From assembly GCA_963695835.1 (NCBI GenBank), contig CAVOHR010000002.1:186001-250000 (forward strand): a stretch of 64,000 bases of DNA, in the 5' to 3' direction. The notes beneath the pieces were generated by a model. It searched no databases and was not told where the DNA came from. It was given only the letters and a program-made list of their open reading frames with translations. The stretch is from VRUE01 sp963695835 (GTDB taxonomy: Bacteria; Actinomycetota; Thermoleophilia; Solirubrobacterales; 70-9). Numbering within the stretch: the first letter of the stretch is position 1; the number at the start of each line of letters is the position of its first letter. The translations under genes and the position numbers were made by a program. Positions 1-8,112 of the stretch are shown in pieces.

Positions 1-664
1 CTTCGCCGAATGCGGGCGAGAGGGTCCCGAAGTTTTCGAGGCGACTGAAGACGTGGTTGCCGGGGTGAAAGAGGGTGCGGTTGAGGCCGAGGCGGACGTC
101 CCAGAACTTGCGTTCGACCCTGATGTGGCTGCTGTAGAGGGCGAGTCGCCTGCCGTCGAAGTCGGCGATTTCGATCTCGTAGCGGTAGAAGCCGGGAGTC
201 CTCGGCGGATCGAGGAAGAGCTTGACTTCGCGGCCGGCGTGGATCAGGCGCACGCGCTGGCGGCCGCGGGCGATCACCGGGCCTGGTGTCCCGAAGTCGT
301 CAACGGGCCGCAAGCGGTCGCGCAGGACCCAATGAAGCGGCGTCCGGCCAGAGTAGTTCTGGCTGTTGAGCCAGAAGCCGATGCCTTCTCCGACGGCGAG
401 AATGCGCCTGTTGGAGAAGTTGAGGCTGACGGTCTTTGGAGCGAAGGGCAGGTCGCCGTCGGTGGGGGCTTCGTGGGTGGGCGGCAGAGCAGAGAGGCCG
501 AAGTCTTCGACTGGCTTGGCGTCTTCGCAGAAGGCGGAGGCCGCGGCGGAGGGAGCTGCGGCGGCTGGGGCGGTGGTCAGGGCGAGGGCTGCAAGGGCGA
601 GGAGAGTCGCGGCGATCGCGGGCTTGGATCGAGGACTGGGGGACTTGCGATCTTGAGGTGACAT
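1..664 (-). CDS. Secreted protein of unknown function, 3' end outside window
   Basis: The minus frame is open from an ATG at 664 to the window edge, 221 complete codons without a stop. The first ~37 residues look like a long Sec signal peptide: basic N-terminus (SPQDRKSPSPRSKP), a hydrophobic Ala/Leu/Thr stretch, then an AAAAPSAAA region. The mature part alternates short hydrophobic and charged segments as beta-rich extracellular domains do (for example FYRYEIEIADFDGRRLALY near residues 165-185). I do not recognise a family. It lies upstream of nothing on its strand in the window and 122 bp downstream of the serpin gene on the same strand. The stop codon is not visible, so the length is unknown. 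Confidence 0.6.
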   Translation of the reverse strand, partial: MSPQDRKSPSPRSKPAIAATLLALAALALTTAPAAAAPSAAASAFCEDAKPVEDFGLSALPPTHEAPTDGDLPFAPKTVSLNFSNRRILAVGEGIGFWLNSQNYSGRTPLHWVLRDRLRPVDDFGTPGPVIARGRQRVRLIHAGREVKLFLDPPRTPGFYRYEIEIADFDGRRLALYSSHIRVERKFWDVRLGLNRTLFHPGNHVFSRLENFGTLSPAFGE

Positions 665-786
665 CGGTTCGGTTTGCTCAGGCGTGGGTGGCTTCGGCGG
701 CTGTCAGCGGACGGTCGGGGAGTGGTTCGCGGCCGAGTCGGTCCAGGTGGGGGTGGAGCCGTGGAGGGCGAGGGAGTTGAGGGTTG

Positions 787-2058
787 TCATGGGCCGGCGG
801 ACGCCGGGTCGGTCAGGCGGCCGGCGAAGAGGACGGCGCCGGTGCGGTCGTCGCGGAGGAAGAAGAGGAACGGGTGGTTGGCGTTGAACGTGACCGCGTT
901 GGGTGGCACCAATGGCGCCGACGCCGCGACTATCCCGACCACCGTCGCAGCGGCGGCTTCCGTCCCTTCCTCATCGAGCCTGAAGTCGGCAGCATGCTCG
1001 ACCAGGCCGATCTTCAGGGGTTCCGCCGTTGTGATGTGGGAGAAGCTCGCGGATTCACTGAACGCGATGGGCATCCCCGACTTCTTCAGCGTGTCGCTCA
1101 GCTCAGTCTGAGTATCGAGGTGGAAGCGCGGAAGGCTGAGCCGCACCGCCCTGGGCGAAAGGTTGTGCACTATCCGGGCCAGCCCCCTCCCGCCGAGGTG
1201 GCGCTGGAGAGTGCCGACGCCCTTCCTCCTGTTGGGCAGCACGACCAGCAGCGACAGCGTCGAGGCGCGGTAGGGCAGGTCCAGCGCTGCGTAGCCCGGG
1301 CCGGAGCCGTAGCGCAGCCGCGCGGTCTGGTGCATGAACTCGACACGAGTCTTTCGGGTCTGGTTGTAGAAGGGTGCGGGAGAGGTCCCCCCTTTCTCAA
1401 ACGGGTGCAGCCAGGTTGCCTTGAGATAGACGGCATTGGCGAGGGCGAGCCGCGTTTCTCCTGGCAGCGAGGTGAGAAGCCCCGGAATGATCCCCGCCGT
1501 GTGAGCGCTCACCCAAGCGTTGATCGCTTCGACGGCGCCGGTGGGGTCGGCTGAGAAGTCAACGGTTTCCGGGACGGCGCCGAAATGTTGCTGCAGGCCG
1601 GAGAGGAACGCGGGCTCGATCGAGAATCCCTGTTGGAGAAAGAGGCCGTTCGCCAGCTCGAGCGTGGGCGCCTCGGGGTGGCCCTGCCCGGCGGAGGCCT
1701 GCTCGCTGGCGATCTTGCGTTGGAGCTTCCCCAGCGCGGGAAAGGCGGCCGGGTTGACCAAGTGCAGGGTGCTGGCCATCTGAGCGGCGGTGCGCCCAGC
1801 CGCCCCGGTGCCCGCCATCGCCAGCGCGGCGGCGACGCTGTCGGGCGAGAGGACGAGGTTCCCTGGCGCCCCGGCGCGGATCAGGTCGAGGGCGAAGGCG
1901 CCGGTGGCGGCTGCGGGGGCGAGGGCTTCGTGCGTTTGAGCCTCGCTGGCGCTCGGCGAGCAGCTCGCCGCGAAGACGAGAACGCCGATCCCGGCGACGA
2001 GAACACGCAATCGAACCAACGACGGGCGGTCGTTGCGCCCTGCTGATCGCTCGCCCAT
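787..2058 (-). CDS. Serpin-family serine protease inhibitor, exported
   Basis: 423 aa, the usual length of a serpin with an added signal region. An N-terminal hydrophobic stretch ends in FAASC-SPSASEA, so it may be a lipoprotein, although the lipobox is weak. The serpin fold signatures are clear: NLVLSPDSVAAAL near the start and NHPFLFFLRDDRTGAVLFAGRL at the end. The reactive-centre hinge near residues 363-372 reads EEGTEAAAAT, which fits the inhibitory consensus of small residues at P12-P9. It should therefore insert its loop and trap proteases rather than be a non-inhibitory member. Counting from the hinge puts P1 near Ala in IVAAS, suggesting an elastase- or subtilisin-like target; the exact P1 is uncertain because the loop is a few residues longer than in alpha-1-antitrypsin. 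Confidence 0.9.
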   Translation of the reverse strand: MGERSAGRNDRPSLVRLRVLVAGIGVLVFAASCSPSASEAQTHEALAPAAATGAFALDLIRAGAPGNLVLSPDSVAAALAMAGTGAAGRTAAQMASTLHLVNPAAFPALGKLQRKIASEQASAGQGHPEAPTLELANGLFLQQGFSIEPAFLSGLQQHFGAVPETVDFSADPTGAVEAINAWVSAHTAGIIPGLLTSLPGETRLALANAVYLKATWLHPFEKGGTSPAPFYNQTRKTRVEFMHQTARLRYGSGPGYAALDLPYRASTLSLLVVLPNRRKGVGTLQRHLGGRGLARIVHNLSPRAVRLSLPRFHLDTQTELSDTLKKSGMPIAFSESASFSHITTAEPLKIGLVEHAADFRLDEEGTEAAAATVVGIVAASAPLVPPNAVTFNANHPFLFFLRDDRTGAVLFAGRLTDPASAGP

Positions 2059-2147
2059 GCTGCAGGTAACTTATAAGCGGAGTTGGCGCCTTCCACCGCA
2101 TGGTCTCCTTGTGATCGCCCGTGGGCACGCGATGTACGCTTGTCGTG

Positions 2148-3068
2148 ATGCGCGCTCTGGGATCGGCAGCGGGGGGCTTGGTGGCGATCATGGCCATGTT
2201 GTGGGTGTCGGCCGTTGTCGCGTCGGCTTCCTTGATCCCACCGAGCGAAGCGGAGCTCGCGAATCGGTCCGCCGCCGAAGAAGACGCCCATCATCTTCTC
2301 GAACAGCTGCGGGTGCCGCCCGGCGCGAGTCCTTCGTCGACCGAGCCGGCCGGGACAAGCTCGGTTCTGGATAAATCTCCCGGGCTCGAATGGTCGAGGC
2401 TGATCGACCTGACGAGTTGGTGGACCGTTCCGGGAGAACCCGATGAAGCGCTCAACTGGATAGAGGCGAACCCACCGCAGGAATCCGCGTTGACAGGAGG
2501 TGGCGGCATCGCCACGTTTGGCGAAAGTTCGAACAAAGCCAAATACGCGGAATTCGTATGGCCCTCGATTCCGGGCGTTCTGCGCCTCAGGTCGCTCCTC
2601 GCGACGGTTGCCGCCGGGCCGCCTGGCTCTACGATCCTGCGCGTCGACGCGCGAGTCGTCTGGTTCGTCCCCCGTCCCGCGAGCGAGCGAGTACCAGCCT
2701 CAGCGCGTGTCCTCGAAGTCGTCGAGCACCACCATCGTGGCGATCAGACCGTCACCACGATCAGCGGGCCGGCGGTGCGGAAGATCGTCATGCTCATCAA
2801 TGGCCTTCCGATCTTCCAGCCCAATGGGCGGATCACGTCCGTGGGCCACGTCGTGGGATGCGCACGGGTCCGAAGTTCGCACCAGATGCAGCTCACGTTT
2901 CGCGCAAGGAAAGGCAGACCGGTGCTTGCCGAGGCGCACCAGGAACTTCCCCCCGAATACTGCCATCCGATGAACCTGAAGATCCGCGCCCGCAATCAGC
3001 CGCCTCTTGAAGGCAGCTACGTGGTCATTAGGGCGCTCAGGCGGATGCTCGCGCCGCGAAAGCGATAG
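2148..3068 (+). CDS. Exported protein of unknown function
   Basis: 306 aa from the ATG at 2148 (a GTG lies just before it). I chose this start because it begins a good signal peptide (MRALGSAAGGLVAIMAMLWVSAVVASA); the reading frame extends a few codons further upstream. The mature part has a Ser/Pro/Thr linker (PPGASPSSTEPAG) and then a domain with scattered Trp and two Cys. A C-terminal basic segment ends in RRMLAPRKR. No catalytic motif or family was recognised. It is divergent from the serpin gene with an 89-bp spacer that must hold both promoters. Confidence 0.7.
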   Translation: MRALGSAAGGLVAIMAMLWVSAVVASASLIPPSEAELANRSAAEEDAHHLLEQLRVPPGASPSSTEPAGTSSVLDKSPGLEWSRLIDLTSWWTVPGEPDEALNWIEANPPQESALTGGGGIATFGESSNKAKYAEFVWPSIPGVLRLRSLLATVAAGPPGSTILRVDARVVWFVPRPASERVPASARVLEVVEHHHRGDQTVTTISGPAVRKIVMLINGLPIFQPNGRITSVGHVVGCARVRSSHQMQLTFRARKGRPVLAEAHQELPPEYCHPMNLKIRARNQPPLEGSYVVIRALRRMLAPRKR

Positions 3069-3118
3069 GTCGCAGCGCCCGAAGCGCCCGCGGCTTTAGG
3101 GCCTCACGAGCCAGGATG

Positions 3119-3496
3119 CTAGGAGTTGAGGCGCGTGAGCAACCAGACGCCCAGGACAAAGGCGAGCAGGAGATAAACCGCACCGATTCCAATCGCCCAT
3201 TTGGCCATGCCAGTGCCGCGTTCTGCGTCTTCCGCGTCTTCGATCTCATTGAGCGCCACAACCCCGAAGACAATGCCAAGGACGGGCACTAAGAGCGCGC
3301 AGAACAAGGCGAAGACTGCGAGCCGATTCGCCTTGCCGGTCGGGCGAGATTGTCTCGCCCTCAAGCCCCACTCTTGTTTGCGCTGGGGAGGGGTTGTCTC
3401 GGATGCCGTGAGCGTCTGAAGATCGCCCATGACAGCGGGGTCGTCCTCGGGGAGGCCGAGCTTGCGGGCTGTCTCTTGGAGGTCGTCGGGGGTCAT
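3119..3496 (-). CDS. Small membrane protein, DUF4190-like
   Basis: 125 aa from the ATG at 3496. The frame runs further upstream, but that extra part covers a direct-repeat sequence and is unlikely to be translated. The N-terminal ~55 residues are soluble and charged (TPDDLQETARKLGLPEDD). They are followed by two transmembrane helices separated by an acidic cytosolic loop: LAVFALFCALLVPVLGIVFG, then NEIEDAEDAERGTG, then WAIGIGAVYLLLAFVLGVWL. This layout and the phrase GIVFGVVALNEI are typical of DUF4190 and related proteins. Function unknown. It is convergent with the preceding exported-protein gene. Confidence 0.7.
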   Translation of the reverse strand: MTPDDLQETARKLGLPEDDPAVMGDLQTLTASETTPPQRKQEWGLRARQSRPTGKANRLAVFALFCALLVPVLGIVFGVVALNEIEDAEDAERGTGMAKWAIGIGAVYLLLAFVLGVWLLTRLNS

Positions 3497-3550
3497 CGCT
3501 TGATCGCGGCCTCGGCATCGTAGCGCCGGCCGGCGTCCGTTCCGTTGTCC

Positions 3551-3580
3551 TCGTGGGTCAGTCGTGCGCCAGTCAGGCAC
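3551..3580 (+). repeat. Left copy of a 30-bp imperfect direct repeat
   Basis: This 30-bp stretch matches 7881-7910 at 26 of 30 positions in the same orientation, sharing the core GTGCGCCAGTCAG. The pair brackets the small membrane genes, the DUF262/HEPN module with its IS630 copy, and an HTH gene. It could be an old recombination or attachment sequence; no integrase is directly adjacent. Confidence 0.55.
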
Positions 3581-3581
3581 G

Positions 3582-3803
3582 ATGTCGACGGAACTAACGA
3601 AGCGCAGCGGGAGGACGATGCGGACGCTGCGACTGTGCCGCTACGCCTGGGTGCTGCGGCGCAACGCAGAGCCGTCGGTGTGGGCGATCTGCGGGAATTT
3701 GAGGGTGCACGATCTGTGGTGCGCGTTCCGGCGGGACGTGACGCTGACGGAACTGATGGCGTCGGTGCCGTGCGCACGTGGCGCCCTCATCGTGGAGATC
3801 TGA
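3582..3803 (+). CDS. Small hypothetical protein
   Basis: 73 aa from the ATG at 3582, which starts two bases after the direct repeat. The sequence is rich in Arg, Trp and Cys (RLCRYAWVLRRN, LWCAFRRDV) with no recognised motif. It could be a genuine small island gene or chance coding. It is listed because the frame is uninterrupted and the downstream genes run on the same strand. Confidence 0.3.
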   Translation: MSTELTKRSGRTMRTLRLCRYAWVLRRNAEPSVWAICGNLRVHDLWCAFRRDVTLTELMASVPCARGALIVEI

Positions 3804-3834
3804 GCGTAGAGCCACCGCTAGGCTCGCCCATCCG

Positions 3835-4026
3835 ATGGAGATTCGACGCTTGGGCAAGCGGGCTCTCGGCTTATTCGCCGGATACGTCGCAGTGCTTGCT
3901 GCTGTAGTCGTTGCCGGACTTCTTGATGGAGCAGTTGGCTGGTGGGCAACGGGGCTCTGGGCGCTCGGCATCGCTGCGGCTGTAATCGCGTACCTCCGTC
4001 GTAGACGCCAAGACGTAGGGCAGTAA
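3835..4026 (+). CDS. Small two-helix membrane protein
   Basis: 63 aa from the ATG at 3835. Basic N-terminus (MEIRRLGKRALG), first hydrophobic helix FAGYVAVLAAVVVAGLL, a short loop DGAVGW, second helix WATGLWALGIAAAVIAYL, then a basic tail RRRRQDVGQ. The positive-inside rule puts both ends in the cytoplasm. No family recognised. It lies in the accessory stretch between the two 30-bp direct repeats. Confidence 0.55.
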   Translation: MEIRRLGKRALGLFAGYVAVLAAVVVAGLLDGAVGWWATGLWALGIAAAVIAYLRRRRQDVGQ

Positions 4027-4199
4027 GGAGCTACTGCCGGCGAGCGCACGGCCGCCTCTCGCCTGCCGGATGTACGGACGGACGGACGCGCGATGGCGCG
4101 CGCGGCCGGCCGCGCGCCGTCAGCCTGAGGCCGGACGCGCGGATTCGTTAGCCACGACCTAGGGCTAATGGTCCAGCGGTGGGCACCGATACCTGATCC

Positions 4200-4544
4200 G
4201 TGGCACGCATTCGCGAGAGCCCCTGGACCCTGAGGCTGGCCGCAATCGGCATCTTGCTGGCCTTGTTCCTCCCGGTCCCATCTCACGCGCCGACGCGGCC
4301 ATATGTCGGAGCGGTCGTGGTGGTTGGCCTATTATTTACCTTCGTGCTGTCCGGCAGCCGGATCGCATGGGTGCTTGCAGTCGTCCTCATGGGAGCTGGC
4401 GTGGTCGGAACGACGCTCAACGGCGCCTTATGGGAAGTGGCCGCCCGGCTGCTTCTCTTGATTTTGATTCTGTTGCCTACATCCCGTGCGTTCGTTTGGC
4501 GGCGCAGGGAGGACGAGCCTGGTGTGCCGGCTTCGAGCGTCTGA
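4200..4544 (+). CDS. Small integral membrane protein
   Basis: 114 aa starting at a GTG. Four hydrophobic segments can be picked out: LRLAAIGILLALFLPV, YVGAVVVVGLLFTFVLSG, IAWVLAVVLMGAGVVG and AARLLLLILILLP. A basic/acidic cytosolic tail (RRREDEPG) follows. No domain is recognised. It is followed 66 bp later by the DUF262 gene on the same strand; whether it belongs to that module is unclear, since membrane proteins sometimes accompany defence genes but none is known to me for this pair. Confidence 0.6.
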   Translation: MARIRESPWTLRLAAIGILLALFLPVPSHAPTRPYVGAVVVVGLLFTFVLSGSRIAWVLAVVLMGAGVVGTTLNGALWEVAARLLLLILILLPTSRAFVWRRREDEPGVPASSV

Positions 4545-4610
4545 CTTGACCTTGTAAACCATGCCGTTATCGAGGCCACCGTTTCTCGTGGCGGGGTAGG
4601 CTCACGCTCT

Positions 4611-5711
4611 ATGGACGCCCAGACCCGAGACGAAGCCGTCGAATTTGAGGATGTGGCGAGCGAGGTTGATGATCGCCAATCCTCTCCCGCTGCTTACGAG
4701 ATAGCGACCTATCCAGCGGACTTCACCCTTGAGGGCATTGTGAAGCAGTGGGAAGCCAGCGAGTTGCTCATCCCCCGCTTCCAGCGCGGATACGTTTGGA
4801 CCCAAGCGCAAGCGAGCAAGCTCATCGAGTCGTTTCTCGTCGGATTGCCAGTCCCGGGGATATTCCTCTATACCGAGCGACAGTCCGGGAAGTACCTGGT
4901 GGTCGATGGACAGCAGCGACTGCGGTCGATCTTTTACTACTTCGAAGGCTATTTCGGTGAGGAGCGAGAGGACGCCAATAGGACCGTCTTTCGATTGACG
5001 GGCCTGGCCGAAGACAGCCCCTATTTCAACAAGTCCTATGCCGAGCTAGTGGACGCCGACGAGGAGGCTGCCCGGCGTCTCAGAAACGCTGTCCTCCGTG
5101 CCTTCGTCGTAAGGCAGCTAGACCCACAAGACGATACGAGTGTCTTCCACATATTTGAGCGGCTCAACACAGGCGGCACCCTGGCTGTCGGGCAAGAGGT
5201 CCGAAATGCGGTCTATTCGGGTCCGTTCAATGAACTCCTGATGGAGCTGAACAGTCTGGATGACTGGCGGGCCGTCGTGGGGAAATCGGAGCCCGACAAG
5301 CGGATGAGGGACGTAGAGCTGATCCTCCGCTTCTTCTCATTGCGTTACGCGCTTGATTCGTATGAGAAGCCCATGAAGGACTTCCTGTCGCGCTACATGC
5401 GAACACACGCCCAGGCCGACGACGAGCAAATCGAGGGCTACCGAAGTGTTTTCACGGCGACGACTACGGCCGTTCACGAGCATCTCGGCGAGCGGCCCTT
5501 CCATCTTCGTGCCGGACTAAACGCGTCAGCCTACGACTGCGTTTTCGCCGCATTCTCGAAAAACCTTGAGGACATTCCAGACGACATAGCCGAGAGGTAT
5601 GAGGCCCTCACCTCCGCCGAGGAATTCGAGGACTTGGTGCGAAGCGGGACGACGGACGTCGCAACGGTCCGCCAGCGCATGTCGCTCGCGGAGAAGCAGC
5701 TCTTCAGCTAG
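4611..5711 (+). CDS. DUF262-domain protein (GmrSD N-terminal/ParB-like)
   Basis: 366 aa. The N-terminal ~35 residues are acidic and probably disordered. The DUF262 domain follows, with its two hallmark motifs: IPRFQRGYVW (residues 54-63) and the nucleotide-binding/hydrolysis motif DGQQR (99-103), then RLNTGG near 186-191. A helical C-terminal domain fills the rest. DUF262 proteins are ParB/Srx-fold NTPase or nuclease components of restriction-like and abortive systems, of which GmrS is the best known. Seven bases after the stop starts a HEPN ribonuclease-like gene, so the two form a two-gene operon, a pairing seen with RiboL-PSP-type HEPN proteins. Here the partner is broken by IS630 while this gene is intact. 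Confidence 0.88.
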   Translation: MDAQTRDEAVEFEDVASEVDDRQSSPAAYEIATYPADFTLEGIVKQWEASELLIPRFQRGYVWTQAQASKLIESFLVGLPVPGIFLYTERQSGKYLVVDGQQRLRSIFYYFEGYFGEEREDANRTVFRLTGLAEDSPYFNKSYAELVDADEEAARRLRNAVLRAFVVRQLDPQDDTSVFHIFERLNTGGTLAVGQEVRNAVYSGPFNELLMELNSLDDWRAVVGKSEPDKRMRDVELILRFFSLRYALDSYEKPMKDFLSRYMRTHAQADDEQIEGYRSVFTATTTAVHEHLGERPFHLRAGLNASAYDCVFAAFSKNLEDIPDDIAERYEALTSAEEFEDLVRSGTTDVATVRQRMSLAEKQLFS

Positions 5712-5964
5712 GGACGCCATGGATTGCCCCCGCACGGAAGCGGCAATCGAGACGTGCCATCTTCACATTGAAGAGCCCCCTCCCGATCCTGAGATTGATG
5801 TCATCCTTGCTCAACACATCGCCTCAGTCGCCTACGCGGAGTTCGAGGCACTCATCAGAAAGGTCATTCACGACCGATGCAAACGGCATGAAGATGAGCC
5901 GCTGTCCAGCTTCACCGCAGTAGCCGCAACTCGATTGATCCGCAGCATCAAGATAGGGGAGCTA

Positions 5965-7078
5965 CTACTCCGGACAGTAAATAGCCGTCACGCCGCCTTG
6001 GCATAGGTGACATGTTGCTCGTCGAAGTAGTTGGCGACGATGTCAGGCCGGCGCTGGGTGGAGCGCAGATAGGAACGTGTGTCGCCGATCAGCTCGTCCT
6101 GACTGCGGGGGCGGCGTCGGCCGAGGGCGTTGGTCTTCACGTCCTGGTTGAGCAGCTCTGTGGGGTTGAGCTCGGGGCTGTAGCCGGGCAGGAACTGAAG
6201 CTCGATCTGGCCTGAGTGCTTCTCGACCCACTGACGCACCTTCTTTGCCCGGTGGACGGGGTGGCCGTCGAGGATCAGGATCACCTTCTGGCCGTCGGCC
6301 TGGCGGATCAGGCGGCCGAGGAAGTCGATGAACACCGGCGCGGTGAAGCGCTGCTTGAAGACCCCGAACTGCAGGTGGCCCTTGTTGGAGATCGCCGAGA
6401 TCACGTTGGCGCCGAAGCGCTTTCCCGTGCCCTCGACGATCGGGGTCTGCCCAACGGGCGACCATGAGCGCCCCGCGGTGTGGTCGGAGCGCAGCCCCAT
6501 CTCATCCGCCCACAGGATCCGCGCCCGCTCGCGGTGTGCGCGCTTCTCGATCTCGGGGTAGCGCTCCTCCAGCCAGCGCGCCACCAGCTCGGGATTCTGC
6601 TCGAGCGCACGGCGCGCCGGCTTTTGCGGGCTGAATCCCCAGGCGCGCAGGTAGCGGCCGGCGGTCTTCTCCGCAACCCTGACGCCGACACGGCGGTCGA
6701 TCAGCTCGCAGACCAGGGCCCGCGTCCACAGGAACCCCGGCAGGCGCAGTTGGTCGGGGTTCTTGTCGCGGATCAGCTTGGCGATCTGCGCCTGCTGCTT
6801 TGGTGTCAGCGCCGTCTTCTCACCCGCCCGCCGGCCGCGCCGCCCGGCCGCGAGGGCTTCATCGCCTCCGAGCCGGTGCGCCCGCACCCACTCGCTCACC
6901 GACTGGCGCGAGACGTCCAGCAAACTTGCCACTTCGGTCTGGTTGTGACCCTCGTCGACCATTGCCACCGCACGCCTGCGCAGCTCCTCTTGAGCGGCCT
7001 GCGGCAAGCGCCTGGCGTCCCGCGATCTCACGCATCCCAACCTACCAACCGTGTCGGACGTTTAATGGGCCGGAGTAG
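5965..7078 (-). mobile_element. IS630-family insertion sequence, complete
   Basis: 1114 bp flanked by TA on both sides (5963-5964 and 7079-7080), the TA target duplication expected for IS630/Tc1-mariner elements. The terminal inverted repeats begin CTACTCCGG at both ends, exact for the first 9 bp and imperfect over ~17 bp. It contains one intact transposase gene. It sits inside the HEPN gene, and its removal restores that frame exactly, so the insertion is recent. Confidence 0.92.
5988..7040 (-). CDS. IS630-family transposase
   Basis: 350 aa. An N-terminal HTH (QTEVASLLDVSRQSVSEWVRAH, residues ~34-55) is followed by a linker rich in Arg/Gly and a second winged-helix region (ALVCELIDRRVGVRVAEKTAGRYLRAWG). 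The C-terminal DDE domain has all three acidic positions: WADEMGLRSD, LILDGHPVHRA, and LPGYSPELNPTELL for the last Asp/Glu region. This order is diagnostic for IS630. The frame is intact, so the element may still be active. The gene runs opposite to the disrupted HEPN gene. Confidence 0.95.
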   Translation of the reverse strand: MGCVRSRDARRLPQAAQEELRRRAVAMVDEGHNQTEVASLLDVSRQSVSEWVRAHRLGGDEALAAGRRGRRAGEKTALTPKQQAQIAKLIRDKNPDQLRLPGFLWTRALVCELIDRRVGVRVAEKTAGRYLRAWGFSPQKPARRALEQNPELVARWLEERYPEIEKRAHRERARILWADEMGLRSDHTAGRSWSPVGQTPIVEGTGKRFGANVISAISNKGHLQFGVFKQRFTAPVFIDFLGRLIRQADGQKVILILDGHPVHRAKKVRQWVEKHSGQIELQFLPGYSPELNPTELLNQDVKTNALGRRRPRSQDELIGDTRSYLRSTQRRPDIVANYFDEQHVTYAKAA

Positions 7079-7339
7079 TAAGCGGTTCACTCGGCTGGTT
7101 CGGGGATGCCCACAAGAGTGCGTTTCAGCAGGCTGTTACTGGACTCCCTGAAGCGGTTGCAGCCTGGAACAACATTCTGACGGGACGCCACAGCCTTGCC
7201 CATGAACCATTGAACGCGCCGACCCTCACGCTGACCGACGTGAAACGAGACGCCCTTCGCGCCCGGGATATTCTGGACGCCTATCTGAGCGCCATCGACA
7301 CGCGGTAGAAGCAGAGGAAGGCCAAAGTAAGCTGGTCAA

Positions 7340-7591
7340 ATGCCCAGCGCGAAGAACCAGGGCGGAGACCCAGAGCTACATGCAGTCTTTGAGGCATTCA
7401 ACGGCCAGCTCGTTTCGCCTGGCGGAGCGGCCGCGCTGTTGGGCGTGTCACGTAGCACGGTCTCAACCCTCACCAAGCGCGGCAAATTGCGTGCCTTTCG
7501 GAGTTCCGACCCGCCGAAGAAACGGAAGCTCGTCGAAATTGACGCTAGTCCGCGATGGGTTTTGGCAACTTCGAAGCGAACGCAGAACTGA
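7340..7591 (+). CDS. Small HTH DNA-binding protein, excisionase/MerR-like
   Basis: 83 aa, preceded by a purine-rich ribosome-binding site (AGAGGAAGG) about 20 bases upstream. Residues ~25-50 form a helix-turn-helix of the MerR/excisionase type (SPGGAAALLGVSRSTVSTLTKRGKLRAF), followed by a basic segment PPKKRKLVEID. It lies 31 bp after the end of the disrupted HEPN gene on the same strand. It could be the regulator of that module or an excisionase-like recombination directionality factor. No specific family assigned. Confidence 0.7.
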   Translation: MPSAKNQGGDPELHAVFEAFNGQLVSPGGAAALLGVSRSTVSTLTKRGKLRAFRSSDPPKKRKLVEIDASPRWVLATSKRTQN

Positions 7592-8112
7592 CCTGGGCGA
7601 GCGCCTCCCCGCCGTCGCCGTTCCTTGGGACCGCGACCTACAGCGACCCGCCGCCCTCCACAGGCTGCCCCTTTCCCTGCCCACCCCCGTTGGGACAGAT
7701 GAGCGGTTCCCTGCGACTGCCGCTGCCCGGCCTGGGCGTCGTTCCTCTCACCGGACCGCAGGTCGAAGCGCGGCTCACACGAGACGTGATCGCATACTGA
7801 AGGCCATGTCGTGCGAGCGGCGGCGGACGGTCACTCGCTGATCGTGGGCACGGCAGAGCGCCCCCGCGGGGCACTCCATCTCGTGCGCCAGTGGTGCGCC
7901 AGTCAGACACTAAAGCCAGCGGTTTCAGGCGGTTGTCAGCGGTTCTAAAACCACTTGAACAAGCCAAATCCGCTCTGGCGTGCGGGTGACCTCAGTTCTC
8001 TCCTGCCTGTAGTGCTCCCGATCAAGCTGGCTCGAGCCCAGGATTTTGAATTCGGTGGCACAGATGCGGGGGCGTTTCGACAGTTAGATGGACATAGATA
8101 GACAAGAACAAG
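7592..8112. other. Accessory intergenic region without a convincing gene
   Basis: About 520 bp with no supported gene. Short frames on both strands are present but Pro/Ser/Arg-rich and without motifs. It holds the right 30-bp direct repeat and, just before it, a partial tandem copy of GTGCGCCAGT. Some base composition here is less GC-rich than the neighbours. Confidence 0.5.
7881..7910 (+). repeat. Right copy of a 30-bp imperfect direct repeat
   Basis: Matches 3551-3580 at 26 of 30 positions in the same orientation. Together the copies bracket a ~4.3-kb segment with the DUF262/HEPN module. This copy lies in non-coding DNA. Confidence 0.55.

Larger units (their letters stand above)
5719..7308 (+). 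pseudogene. HEPN-domain ribonuclease-like gene, interrupted by IS630
   Basis: The gene starts at the ATG at 5719, seven bases after the DUF262 stop. It is interrupted at codon 82 by the IS630 copy at 5965-7078. Joining 5719-5964 to 7081-7308, with a single TA retained, gives a continuous 157-aa frame ending in TAG at 7306-7308, with no other damage. The rebuilt protein is all-helical with the HEPN catalytic motif R-x4-H (RHSLAH, residues 118-123, codons at 7186-7203). It resembles RiboL-PSP-type HEPN proteins (GWFGDAHKSAFQ segment). As it stands the gene makes at most a 95-aa product that lacks the R-x4-H motif, so nuclease function should be lost. Confidence 0.85.

Noticed and set aside
7555..7800. 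81-aa plus-strand frame
   Set aside because: Overlaps the HTH gene in another frame and is Pro/Ser/Leu-rich with no motif.
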